Shown here piece by piece: positions 43,852 to 53,557 of a stretch of 64,000 bases of DNA. Source of the DNA: an uncultured bacterium. GTDB lineage: Bacteria > Actinomycetota > Coriobacteriia > Coriobacteriales > Coriobacteriaceae. The DNA lies in NCBI GenBank assembly GCA_905214105.1, contig CAJMKK010000002.1:186001-250000 (forward strand), given 5' to 3'. The notes under the pieces were generated by a model. It did no database searches and was not told the origin of the DNA. It saw only the letters and a program-made list of their open reading frames with translations. Each line of letters opens with the position of its first letter. Position 1 is the first letter of the stretch. The translations under genes and the position numbers were made by a program.

Positions 43852-43886
43852 AAAGCCCCAAGATTCGCCAAAAGAGAGGGGCCTTG

Positions 43887-44912
43887 ATGGCACAGAGCGC
43901 GAACATGGACGCGTCGGAGCTTGCACGCGATATCGCGGCCGGCCTGGCATCGGCAACGACGGCAACGGAGCGCGCGGCATTGGTGCCCGCAGAGCTCGTC
44001 GAGGCCATTCAGCAACTTAAAACCCAACGCGACGCGGTGATCCTGGCGCACTATTACGTGGCGCCCGAGGTCCAGGCTGTGGCCGATTACGTCGGCGATA
44101 GCTTCTACCTGGCAAAGCTCGCCAAAAGCCTGCCGCAGCAGACCATCGTGCTGTGCGGCGTGGAGTTTATGGGCGAGAGCGCCAAGCTGCTCAATCCCAC
44201 CAAGACGGTGCTGCTGCCCGAGCCGGGCGCGGACTGCCCCATGGCTCATATGGTCAAGCGCGAGACAGTCGATGCGGCGCGCGCCGAGTACGGCGATGAC
44301 CTTGCCGTGGTCTGCTACGTCAACTCCACGGTCGAGATCAAGAGCTGGAGCGACGTGTGCGTCACCAGCTCCAACGCCGTTAAGATCGTGTCCGAGCTGC
44401 CGCAGCAGCATATCCTGTTCATTCCCGACCAAAACCTGGGCCGCTTCGTAGCCGAGCAGGTGCCGCAAAAGCACGTCATCCTCAACAACGGCTACTGCCC
44501 GCGCCACCACATCATTACCGTCGAGCAGATCGTCGATGCGCAGGAGGCCCACCCCGACGCGCTCGTGCTGGCGCACCCCGAGTGCAAGGCCGACGTGCTG
44601 GCCGAGGCCGACTACATCGGCTCCACCGCCGGCATCATCAAGTATGCCGAGGAGTCCGACGCGAGCGAGTTCATTATCGTGACGGTCCGCGGCGTGCTCT
44701 ATGAGCTCGAGCGCCGCTGCCAGGGCACCGGCAAGAAGTTCTACTTCCCCGCGGTGCAGCCCACCTGCGTCAACATGGATCTCATCACGCTCGAAAAGCT
44801 CGTGCGCTGCCTGGAGACGGGCGAGGGCGAGGTGCAGATCGGCGTGTCGGACGAGGCTGCCGACCAGGCCAAGCTCACGCTCGATCGTATGCTCGAGTAC
44901 GCAGCACGCTAG
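43887..44912 (+). CDS. nadA: Quinolinate synthase
   Basis: This 341-residue iron-sulfur enzyme condenses iminoaspartate with dihydroxyacetone phosphate to quinolinate. It shows VILAHYYVAPEVQ, VLCGVEFMGESAK, CPMAHMVKRETV and the Cys residues in GYCPRHH, HPECKADV and QPTCVNM that hold the 4Fe-4S cluster. GAGGGG precedes the ATG at 43887. It is the first gene of nadA-nadB-nadC-niaR. Confidence 0.96.
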   Translation: MAQSANMDASELARDIAAGLASATTATERAALVPAELVEAIQQLKTQRDAVILAHYYVAPEVQAVADYVGDSFYLAKLAKSLPQQTIVLCGVEFMGESAKLLNPTKTVLLPEPGADCPMAHMVKRETVDAARAEYGDDLAVVCYVNSTVEIKSWSDVCVTSSNAVKIVSELPQQHILFIPDQNLGRFVAEQVPQKHVILNNGYCPRHHIITVEQIVDAQEAHPDALVLAHPECKADVLAEADYIGSTAGIIKYAEESDASEFIIVTVRGVLYELERRCQGTGKKFYFPAVQPTCVNMDLITLEKLVRCLETGEGEVQIGVSDEAADQAKLTLDRMLEYAAR

Positions 44913-44915
44913 AAC

Positions 44916-44950
44916 AATGTGGCATGAGGGATGGTCCCTTATGCCACATT
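44916..44950. other. Hairpin between nadA and nadB
   Basis: AATGTGGCATGAGGGA pairs with TCCCTTATGCCACATT around a three-base loop. It lies three bases after the nadA stop and 18 before the nadB start, without a T-run. It could set the relative amounts of the two products. Confidence 0.65.
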
Positions 44951-44967
44951 CAAGGGAGAGGATTCCT

Positions 44968-46344
44968 GTGGAAACCAAGCAATACCCCGACATGGAGTGC
45001 GACGTCGTCATTGCCGGCTGCGGCGTAGCGGGCCTGTACGCGGCTCTCAATCTGCCGACGAGCACGCGCGTGATCATGCTCTCCAAGGGCGCTGTCGACG
45101 AGTGCGATTCGATGCTCGCGCAGGGCGGCATCTGCGTGCTGCCCGAAGGCTCGGACTACGATGCCTTCTTTGAGGACACCATGCACGCCGGTCATTACGA
45201 GAACCGCCGCGAGAGCGTCGACATCATGATCCGCTCGAGCCGCTCGGTCATCAACGACCTGCTAGCGATGGGCGTGGATTTTGAGCGCAAGGCCGACGGC
45301 AGCCTCGACTTTACCCGCGAGGGCGCGCACAGCCGCCCGCGCATTGCCTTCCATGCCGACATTACGGGCAAGGAGATCACGACCAAACTGCTCCAGGCCG
45401 TTCGCAAGCTGGATAACGTGCAGATTCTGGAGCACGTGGCCATGACCGACATCCTGACGGGCGAGCGTGACGGCGCCACGGTGTGCACCGGCGTCGTCGC
45501 CGTTGCCGTGGATGAGGGCGATTCAGCTCGCCCCGCCGACGAGCTGGCAAATGCCGATGAGGGCGTGCATGCCGGTAAGCCGTTTAAGATTCATGCTCGC
45601 CATACGCTGTGGGCGACGGGTGGCATCGGCGGCGTGTACGATCACTCGACCAACTACCCGCAGCTCACGGGTGACGCCTGCTACATCGCTCAGGAGCATG
45701 GCATTAAGATGGAGCACTTGGACTACGTGCAGATCCACCCCACGGGACTGTTCTCGCCGCAGCCGGGCCGCACCTTCCTGATCAGCGAGAGCTGCCGCGG
45801 CGAGGGCGCGATTTTGCTCAACGCCGCCGGCGAGCGCTTTACCGACGAACTGCAGCCGCGCGACGTGGTCGCCGCCGCCATCCGCGAGCAGATGAAGCAG
45901 GACGGTACCGAGCACGAGTGGCTGAGCTTCGCCCCCGTCGAGCGCGATGTGGTGACCGGGCACTTCGCCAACATCCGCGCGCGCTGCCTTGAGGACGGCC
46001 GCGACATCTTGGACGAGCCCATCCCCGTTACGCCCACGCAGCACTACTTTATGGGCGGCGTGTGGGTCGACAAGGACGGTCGTACTTCGATGCCCGAGCT
46101 CTACGCCGCTGGCGAGACGGCCTGCAATGGCGTGCACGGCAAGAACCGCCTGGCTTCCAACAGCCTGCTCGAGTCTTTGGTTTGGGGCCGCCGCGCCGCG
46201 TGGTACATGCGCACCGGCGAGTCGCTCGCCGTGGAGCAGGCCGGTGAGCCCGCGCTCGATGGCCGCCATCGCGCCCTGAGCGCCGATACCCTGGCAATCG
46301 ATGATTTGGCCCGTGCCGCCGGCACGCAGGCCGTGGAGGAGTAG
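44968..46344 (+). CDS. nadB: L-aspartate oxidase
   Basis: The 458-residue flavoprotein oxidises aspartate to iminoaspartate for NadA. It has the FAD-binding VVIAGCGVAGLYAAL near the N-terminus, SMLAQGGIC, GAHSRPRIAFHAD, HPTGLF and the C-terminal FAD motif GETACNGVHGKNRLASNSLL. The start is taken as GTG at 44968, preceded by GGGAGAGG; no suitably placed ATG has such a site. It follows nadA after a hairpin and lies three bases before nadC. Confidence 0.95.
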   Translation: METKQYPDMECDVVIAGCGVAGLYAALNLPTSTRVIMLSKGAVDECDSMLAQGGICVLPEGSDYDAFFEDTMHAGHYENRRESVDIMIRSSRSVINDLLAMGVDFERKADGSLDFTREGAHSRPRIAFHADITGKEITTKLLQAVRKLDNVQILEHVAMTDILTGERDGATVCTGVVAVAVDEGDSARPADELANADEGVHAGKPFKIHARHTLWATGGIGGVYDHSTNYPQLTGDACYIAQEHGIKMEHLDYVQIHPTGLFSPQPGRTFLISESCRGEGAILLNAAGERFTDELQPRDVVAAAIREQMKQDGTEHEWLSFAPVERDVVTGHFANIRARCLEDGRDILDEPIPVTPTQHYFMGGVWVDKDGRTSMPELYAAGETACNGVHGKNRLASNSLLESLVWGRRAAWYMRTGESLAVEQAGEPALDGRHRALSADTLAIDDLARAAGTQAVEE

Positions 46345-46347
46345 ACC

Positions 46348-47208
46348 ATGAATCCCATTACCATGAAGCTCGTCGTCGATGATCTGATTTTGCAGGCTCT
46401 GCGCGAGGACATCACGTTTGAGGACGTGAGCACGGCGAGCGTGTGCCCCACGGCGCGTCCCGCTACCGTTGAGCTTATCGCCAAGGCCGACGGCATCATC
46501 GCCGGCTTGGATGTGTTCGCTCGCACCTTTGAACTGCTGGATTCGCAGAGCTCGGTGCTGTTTGATGTTGCCGATGGCGACGAGGTGCGCGCCGGCGACC
46601 ACGTGGGCCAGGTGCGCGGCGATGCACGCGTGCTGCTTTCGGGCGAGCGCGTGGCGCTCAACTACCTGCAGCGCATGAGCGGCATCGCTACCTACACGCA
46701 CCAGATGGCCGCGGCGCTCGAGGGAACCAAGACCGTGCTCGTCGACACACGCAAGACCACGCCGGGCATGCGCGTGTTCGAGAAGGCCGCGGTCGAGATC
46801 GGCGGTGGCAGCAACCACCGTTACAACCTGTCGACGGCCGTCATGCTCAAGGACAACCATATCGACGCCGCCGGTGGCGTGGCGCGCGCGATCGAGATGG
46901 CTCGCGCCCACGCGTCGTTTACCACGACGGTCGAGATTGAGTGCGAGAACCTGGACATGGTGCGCGCGGCAGTTGAGGCCGGTGCCGACATCATCATGTT
47001 CGACAACATGACCCATGACGACATGGCCGCCGCTATCGAGCTTATCGCCGGTCGTGCCAAGACCGAGTGCTCGGGCAACGTGGACGCCAACAACATTCGC
47101 GCCCTGGCCGACCTGGGCGTTGACTTTATTAGCTCGGGCGCCCTGACGCACTCCGCGCCGATCCTCGACCTTTCGCTTAAGCACCTGCGTCTGCTGGACG
47201 GTAAATAA
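46348..47208 (+). CDS. nadC: Nicotinate-nucleotide pyrophosphorylase (carboxylating)
   Basis: This 286-residue enzyme converts quinolinate and PRPP to nicotinate mononucleotide. It has DITFEDVST near the N-terminus, RMSGIATYTHQM, DTRKTTPGMRVFEK, GGGSNHRYNLS and KDNHI, the family's active-site motifs. It completes the de novo NAD set and overlaps the niaR start by one base. Confidence 0.96.
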   Translation: MNPITMKLVVDDLILQALREDITFEDVSTASVCPTARPATVELIAKADGIIAGLDVFARTFELLDSQSSVLFDVADGDEVRAGDHVGQVRGDARVLLSGERVALNYLQRMSGIATYTHQMAAALEGTKTVLVDTRKTTPGMRVFEKAAVEIGGGSNHRYNLSTAVMLKDNHIDAAGGVARAIEMARAHASFTTTVEIECENLDMVRAAVEAGADIIMFDNMTHDDMAAAIELIAGRAKTECSGNVDANNIRALADLGVDFISSGALTHSAPILDLSLKHLRLLDGK

Positions 47209-47753
47209 TGGACGCCCGCGAGCGTCGCCGTGCCATCATGGGCGTGCTCGAGGGAGCCAAGGGACCCGTATCGGGCAGCGCGCTTGCCCACGAGGTGGGT
47301 GTGAGCCGCCAGGTCGTGGTGCAGGACATCGCCCTGCTGCGCGCCGATGGGCACGATATCGTGGCGACCAACCGCGGCTACGTGCTGCAGGAGGCCCCCA
47401 GCAGCCCCGCCGTGCCTACGCGCTTGGTCAAGGTTCGCCACAGCGTGGAGCAGGCAGGCGACGAGCTTACGAGTATCGTCGACGCGGGTGGCGCCGTGCT
47501 CAACGTGATCGTCAACCATCGTGTGTACGGCAAGATCACGGCCGACCTGGACATCCGCAACCGCCGCGATGTTGAGCGCTATCTGCGCGATATCGAGAGT
47601 GGCAAGAGCTTTCCGCTGCTAACGGTGACGAGCGGCTACCACTTCCATCGCATTGCGGCGGAGGATGAGCAAACCCTCGACGAGATCGAGGCCATGCTCA
47701 AGGAAAAAGGCTACTTGGCGGACCTGATGCCCTACGAAGACGACCTCTCTTAG
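47208..47753 (+). CDS. niaR: NAD synthesis repressor NiaR (HTH_11-3H)
   Basis: This 181-residue protein has an N-terminal helix-turn-helix (VSGSALAHEVGVSRQVVVQDI) and a C-terminal 3H domain with its three His in VNHRVYG and TSGYHFHRI. NiaR senses niacin and represses NAD synthesis and niacin uptake in many Gram-positive bacteria. Its ATG overlaps the nadC stop (TAATG). The perfect palindrome at the nadA promoter is its likely target, giving feedback control. Confidence 0.9.
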   Translation: MDARERRRAIMGVLEGAKGPVSGSALAHEVGVSRQVVVQDIALLRADGHDIVATNRGYVLQEAPSSPAVPTRLVKVRHSVEQAGDELTSIVDAGGAVLNVIVNHRVYGKITADLDIRNRRDVERYLRDIESGKSFPLLTVTSGYHFHRIAAEDEQTLDEIEAMLKEKGYLADLMPYEDDLS

Positions 47754-47770
47754 CCGACGCCATATCTATA

Positions 47771-47837
47771 AGTTGCGGTGAAATAGTTCCTAAAATGGGC
47801 ATCGAAGCCATGAAACAGGAACTATTCCACCGCAACT
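47771..47837. repeat. AGTTGCGGTGAAATAG palindrome
   Basis: AGTTGCGGTGAAATAGTTCC pairs with GGAACTATTCCACCGCAACT. A second copy with the same outer arms and a different middle lies at 61125. Confidence 0.75.
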
Positions 47838-47874
47838 GCCAAGAGCGCGTCCCAAATTAGCTGCCCACACATGC

Positions 47875-47913
47875 AAAAGGAGGCCTCCGCGGCGATGCGG
47901 AGGCCTCCTTTTT
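47875..47913. terminator. Bidirectional terminator between niaR and ferredoxin genes
   Basis: AAGGAGGCCTCCGC pairs with GCGGAGGCCTCCTT, with A-runs before and T-runs after, so it works on both strands for the convergent genes. Confidence 0.88.
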
Positions 47914-47952
47914 GTGCACGGTGTACTTTTGAGTGTGCAAGTGGGGGAGTTG

Positions 47953-48138
47953 TTACTCCTCGACGATCTCGGTGATCGCGCCAGCGGGGCAAGCGTCCTG
48001 GCAAGCGCCACAGGCGACGCAGGAGTCCTCGTCAGCGACGGTAGCGACGTCCTGGAGCTCCAGAACGCCAGCGGGGCAGGAGTCGACGCAAACGCCACAA
48101 GCGATGCACTCGTCGGCATCAATTACGGGATGAGCCAT
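47953..48138 (-). CDS. 2[4Fe-4S] ferredoxin
   Basis: The 61-residue protein has two CxxCxxCxxxCP clusters (CIACGVCVDSCP and CVACGACQDACP), each binding a 4Fe-4S cluster. It is a small electron carrier as expected of an anaerobe. The ATG at 48138 gives MAHPVIDADE and follows GAGGAAA. Confidence 0.95.
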   Translation of the reverse strand: MAHPVIDADECIACGVCVDSCPAGVLELQDVATVADEDSCVACGACQDACPAGAITEIVEE

Positions 48139-48360
48139 GGTAGTTTCCTCTCTGTTGACCGACGCTACAGACGATGCGCGCCGGTTTGATTCGGGCAAAA
48201 ACATACCACGGGAGCGACCGTTTGCAATACCCTCTGGCCGGCATCTTCATACCGTTCGCCGAGTATGCCAAGGTTTACTAAAAAACACGCAGGTGGGGCC
48301 GTTGAGCTGCGTAAATGTTAGCTAAAGGTGACTCGTAATATTGAGCAATTGAGCGAGCTT

Positions 48361-48597
48361 TTGGAAAGCGTGTCCCGGAATCGACGCTCAAAACGGGTCA
48401 TACTTTCCGGTTGAGCCTTCTGGCGGAAACTGCGTCCCGGAATCGACACTCAGAATGGGATGCATTTTCCCGAGAAGCTTGGTTGCGGAAACTGTGTCCC
48501 AGAATTCACGCTCAAACTGGGATGTAGTTTCCGGTCGAGCCTTCAAGAGGAAACTGCGTCCCGGAATTTACGCTCAGACTGGGTCGCGCTTCCCCCG
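48361..48597. repeat. Four tandem diverged hairpins upstream of dnaK
   Basis: Four units of about 60 bases follow one another. Each has the plan GGAAA.TG.GTCCC(G/A)GAAT..AC.CTCA then GGG(A/T)..TTTCC, so the ends pair. Unit sequences differ by up to about a third. Single copies of the same type occur at 31549 and 31612. The gap 48139-48867 also holds the heat-shock motif at 48733 and the dnaK leader. Confidence 0.7.
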
Positions 48598-48732
48598 GGG
48601 TCGCTCCAAAGCCCCCTGCACGGCTTCAGACTCGCACCTCAGTCAACTCTACATAGATCTCAATAGATTTACTGAGAACTCAAACAGTGCGTTTACCTGC
48701 GCATTTGAGAACCTAAACTTTCAGAGATAAGA

Positions 48733-48767
48733 AATCTTATATGAATTGACTTAGATTTTGTATATTC
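48733..48767 (+). promoter_or_regulatory. Heat-shock promoter/operator motif of dnaK
   Basis: AATCTTATAT, five variable bases, GACTTAGATTT, one base, TGTATA. The same 35-base layout is upstream of clpB at 58030. Imperfect symmetry (AATCTTA / TTAGATT) and a -10-like TGTATA suggest an HspR operator overlapping the promoter. Confidence 0.7.
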
Positions 48768-48867
48768 AGGCCCATAAGGGGATACACTACATCCTGAAAG
48801 ACAAGCCGAAACACCGCTCGGCAGACCGCCGAGCCGGTGCAAACGCACAAGAGAGAGGGAATTTCTA

Positions 48868-50760
<1,893 letters not shown>

Positions 50761-50762
50761 TC

Positions 50763-51605
50763 ATGTCCGCCCGTAAAGCTCGCACGGAGGCGGCTGCCGC
50801 TGGCGCCGCCCCCGTTGACTCTGAGGAGAAGGACGTGAAGATTCCCGTAGAGGCCGTCGACGATACCGAGGCCGACGAGGCCGAGGCCGCCGAGGCTGCC
50901 GAGAACCAGGTAGAGGATTCCAACAAGGAGGCGACGATGACCGAGGACGAGATGGTGGAAGCTGCTATCCGCGCCGGTGAGGAAGCCGCCGATAACGACT
51001 TTAAGCTCAAGTTCGAGCAGGCCCAAAAAGAGCTTGCCGATGTGCGCAATGAGCTCGATGCTGCGGCAGAGGCTCAGAAGGCCGCCGAGGACAAGGCAAA
51101 GGACGCCACCGAGCGCACCGCCCGTCTGCAGGCCGACTGGGAGAACTTCCGTCGCCGCACCGCCAATGAGCGTATCGCCGAGCGCGAGCGCGCGACCGAG
51201 AAGCTCGTCACTGCGCTGCTGCCGGTGGTCGACGATATCGAGCGTGCGATCGACCATGCCCGCAGCCAGGAGCTTGCCGACGACTTTAAGCAGTTCGTCG
51301 ACGGTGTCGACGCGGTTCATGCCAAGCTGCTCGATGTGTTTGCGCACGAGGGCGTTGAGCCCATCGACCCCAAGGGCGAGGCGTTCGATCCGCTCGAGCA
51401 CCAGGCCGTGGGTCGCGTCGAGGACGCGTCGCAGTACGAAGAGACCGTCAACGACGTGTACCAGAAGGGCTACCGCATGGCGGATCGCATCCTGCGTTCC
51501 GCGATGGTGACGGTGACCTACGGCGGCGAGAAGCGCCCCGCACCGGAGCCCGAAGCGGCGCCCGAGGATGCTGCGACCGATACGGCCGAGAGCACCGAGG
51601 AGTAA
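50763..51605 (+). CDS. grpE: Nucleotide exchange factor GrpE
   Basis: The 280-residue protein begins two bases after dnaK. An acidic, Ala/Glu-rich extension (residues 1-75) precedes the long coiled coil and the conserved ARLQADWENFRRRTANER. The beta domain has ALLPVVDDIERAI and PLEHQAVGRVED. It releases ADP from DnaK. The acidic extension makes it longer than the usual 200 residues. An alternative internal ATG near 50937 would give a shorter protein. Confidence 0.95.
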   Translation: MSARKARTEAAAAGAAPVDSEEKDVKIPVEAVDDTEADEAEAAEAAENQVEDSNKEATMTEDEMVEAAIRAGEEAADNDFKLKFEQAQKELADVRNELDAAAEAQKAAEDKAKDATERTARLQADWENFRRRTANERIAERERATEKLVTALLPVVDDIERAIDHARSQELADDFKQFVDGVDAVHAKLLDVFAHEGVEPIDPKGEAFDPLEHQAVGRVEDASQYEETVNDVYQKGYRMADRILRSAMVTVTYGGEKRPAPEPEAAPEDAATDTAESTEE

Positions 51606-51610
51606 TTGAG

Positions 51611-51645
51611 AAGGGCCCCGGGGCAACACCCGGGGCCCTTTCTGG
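51611..51645 (+). terminator. Hairpin with T-run between grpE and dnaJ
   Basis: AGGGCCCCGGG pairs with CCCGGGGCCCT around CAACA and is followed by TTTCTGG. It should terminate at least part of the dnaK-grpE mRNA, which lowers dnaJ and hspR expression. Confidence 0.75.
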
Positions 51646-51713
51646 CCTAGTGCCATATGAAAGCATGAGCCGCCGCCTGCATGGGCGGCGGACGTAACAG
51701 GAGAGGAGCTACG

Positions 51714-52679
51714 ATGGCTGCAGGCAAAACCTTCTATGACATCCTGGGCGTATCCAAGAGCGCCTCCGACAAAGAGATCAAGAGCGCGTTTCGCAAGCTC
51801 GCGCAAAAATATCACCCCGATGCCGGCGGCGACGAGGCCAAGTTCAAGGAGATCAGCGAGGCCTACGAAACGCTTTCGGACGAGAAGAAGCGCAAAGAGT
51901 ACGACCAGATGCTCATGTTTGGCGGCATGCCGGGCGCGGGCGGCGCGTATGGCGGCGGCTACGGTGCCGGCGCGGGCGCCAGCGGCTGGGGCGATATCTT
52001 CGACAGCATCTTTAGCGGCAACGGCGCCTGGGGCAGCGATTGGGGCTCGGGCTTTGCCGGGGCTGCAGGCAATGCCGGTGCCGGCGCGGGTCGCAGTCGC
52101 GCTCGCAAGGGCGGCGACCTGTCGTTGACCGTCGATGTGACGGCCGAGGACGCGTTTCGTGGCGTGACGCACAAGGTCACCTATCGCATTCCCTCGACGG
52201 GCGAGCAGCAGACCATCACGGTCTCGGTGCCTGCGGGTGCGGTCGACGGCGGCAAATTGCGTTACAAGCGCCGTGGTGAGTACGGCGTTGCCGGAGGCGA
52301 GCGCGGCGACCTGGTCGTGACCACGCATGTGGAGGAGCATCCGCTGTTTAAGCGCAAGGGTGCCGATGTGACCATGGAGGTACCGGTCTCGGTCTACGAG
52401 GCGGCGCTCGGCTGCACGGTGGACGTGCCCACGCCCGGCGGTGCGACGGTCCGTCTGAAGGTGCCCGCGGGTACCCAGACGGGCAAGAAGTTCCGCTTTA
52501 AGGAGATGGGAGCGCCCGACGTTAAGCACCGTGGCCGTACGGGCGCGCTGCTCGTCGAGATCAAGGTTCAGGTCCCCACGAACCTATCCGATGACGAGCG
52601 CGATGCCATGACCAAGCTGCGCGAGGCCGACACACGCGACTATCGCGAGAAGGTCAACCGTTACAAGGCGACGTACTAG
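51714..52679 (+). CDS. dnaJ: J-domain co-chaperone without zinc finger (CbpA-like)
   Basis: The 321-residue protein has a J domain (residues 5-70) with HPD in [11 protein letters not shown], a Gly/Ala-rich linker (residues 75-130) and two beta-sandwich substrate domains ([37 protein letters not shown]). The four CxxCxGxG repeats of true DnaJ are absent; the only Cys is in ALGCTV. It is therefore a class B J-protein standing in the dnaJ position of the operon. GAGAGGAG precedes the ATG. Confidence 0.9.
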   Translation: MAAGKTFYDILGVSKSASDKEIKSAFRKLAQKYHPDAGGDEAKFKEISEAYETLSDEKKRKEYDQMLMFGGMPGAGGAYGGGYGAGAGASGWGDIFDSIFSGNGAWGSDWGSGFAGAAGNAGAGAGRSRARKGGDLSLTVDVTAEDAFRGVTHKVTYRIPSTGEQQTITVSVPAGAVDGGKLRYKRRGEYGVAGGERGDLVVTTHVEEHPLFKRKGADVTMEVPVSVYEAALGCTVDVPTPGGATVRLKVPAGTQTGKKFRFKEMGAPDVKHRGRTGALLVEIKVQVPTNLSDDERDAMTKLREADTRDYREKVNRYKATY

Positions 52680-52751
52680 GGCGGTCGCGGCGCACGCCCG
52701 CGCCCGCGGGCTTATGATGGACGATAACGAGACGGAAAGGGGTCAGGTAGC

Positions 52752-53168
52752 ATGGCCGAGGACAATAGGAACAAACCGCTGTACATGATCAGCGTGGCGG
52801 CCGAGCTGACCGGCATGCATCCGCAGACTCTGCGCGTCTACGAGTCCAAGGGCTTGGTGAATCCCCAGCGCTCGGGTGGCAACACGCGTCTGTATTCGCG
52901 TGCCGATATCGAGCGCTTGGAGCTCATCAACCAGCTGACCGACGAGGGCATCAACCTTGCCGGCGTGGTGCGCATCCTCGATATGAAGGAGCGTGCCGAG
53001 GAGCGCGAGCGCGAGAACGAAAAGCTCCGCGCCCGCGTGCGCCAGCTCGAGGACGAGCTGCACGAGTATAAGATGCAAAAGAAGATCACCGCCCTGGCCC
53101 CGCGCGATGGCTCGGTTAATCCCGAACAGGTCATGCGCAAACTACTGGGCGCCGGAGGGGACTTGTAG
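52752..53168 (+). CDS. hspR: Heat-shock repressor HspR (MerR family)
   Basis: This 138-residue protein has a MerR helix-turn-helix (MISVAAELTGMHPQTLRVYESKG) followed by RSGGNTRLYSRADIERLELI. A coiled coil (RAEERERENEKLRARVRQLE) makes the dimer. HspR represses the dnaK operon and clpB in actinobacteria, with DnaK as co-repressor. Here it ends the dnaK operon. Its TAG is followed immediately by a hairpin like those of the multi-hairpin element. Confidence 0.93.
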   Translation: MAEDNRNKPLYMISVAAELTGMHPQTLRVYESKGLVNPQRSGGNTRLYSRADIERLELINQLTDEGINLAGVVRILDMKERAEERERENEKLRARVRQLEDELHEYKMQKKITALAPRDGSVNPEQVMRKLLGAGGDL

Positions 53169-53228
53169 GTTCCGCCGTTCTGCCGAACGGCGGGCCGGCC
53201 CACTCATTGGGGACGTACTTAAATGAGT
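53166..53228 (+). repeat. Shortened stop-codon-anchored hairpin (copy D) with TCATTGGGG repeat
   Basis: From the TAG of hspR, GTTCCGCCGTTC pairs with GAACGGCGG around TGCC, like hairpin 1 of copy C. The linker and hairpin 2 are missing, and the sequence passes directly into ACTCATTGGGGACGTAC..AAATGAGT (53202-53228). Confidence 0.65.
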
Positions 53229-53236
53229 GCCCACAG

Positions 53237-53309
53237 AATGAGAGTGGATAATCTCCCGTCTTTGGCCTATGTGCAGGCTCAAAGTGGGAGATTATCCACT
53301 CTCGTCATT
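53237..53309. repeat. GAGAGTGGATAATCTCCC palindrome
   Basis: Second member of the family at 23433; the arms differ at one paired position (GAGAG/CTCTC against GAGCG/CGCTC) and the middle GGCCT.TGTGC.GGCTCAAAG is conserved. Confidence 0.75.
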
Positions 53310-53337
53310 TCGGCACTTGGGGACGTTCCTTTTCTGG

Positions 53338-53416
53338 TCATTGGGGACAGACTTAAATGAGTAGTCGTTGGGGACGTTCTTGTTTGACTAGTCGTTTAAG
53401 AACGTCCCCAATGACT
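53338..53416. repeat. Three TCATTGGGG repeats, one inverted
   Basis: Copies at 53338-53362, 53363-53389 and, reversed, 53390-53416 (TTTAAGAACGTCCCCAATGAC). With copy D and the 53237 palindrome they fill the gap 53169-53557 up to the leader of the aconitase-type gene. Confidence 0.7.
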
Positions 53417-53557
53417 ACCCTGCGCTAAGCTCGTCCTTTGCTTTACTGAGATAAAGTGAACGCGCAGATTCGTAGCCCACTCGTAACCGTTCTATGGCAC
53501 GATATTGAACGAATGTATGCTATGCGCCCAAATTGTTTGGGCAGAGTGGGAGACAGT

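Noticed and set aside
48361..48597. Possible CRISPR array
   Set aside because: The units are contiguous diverged hairpins with no identical repeats separated by unique spacers, and no cas gene is near.
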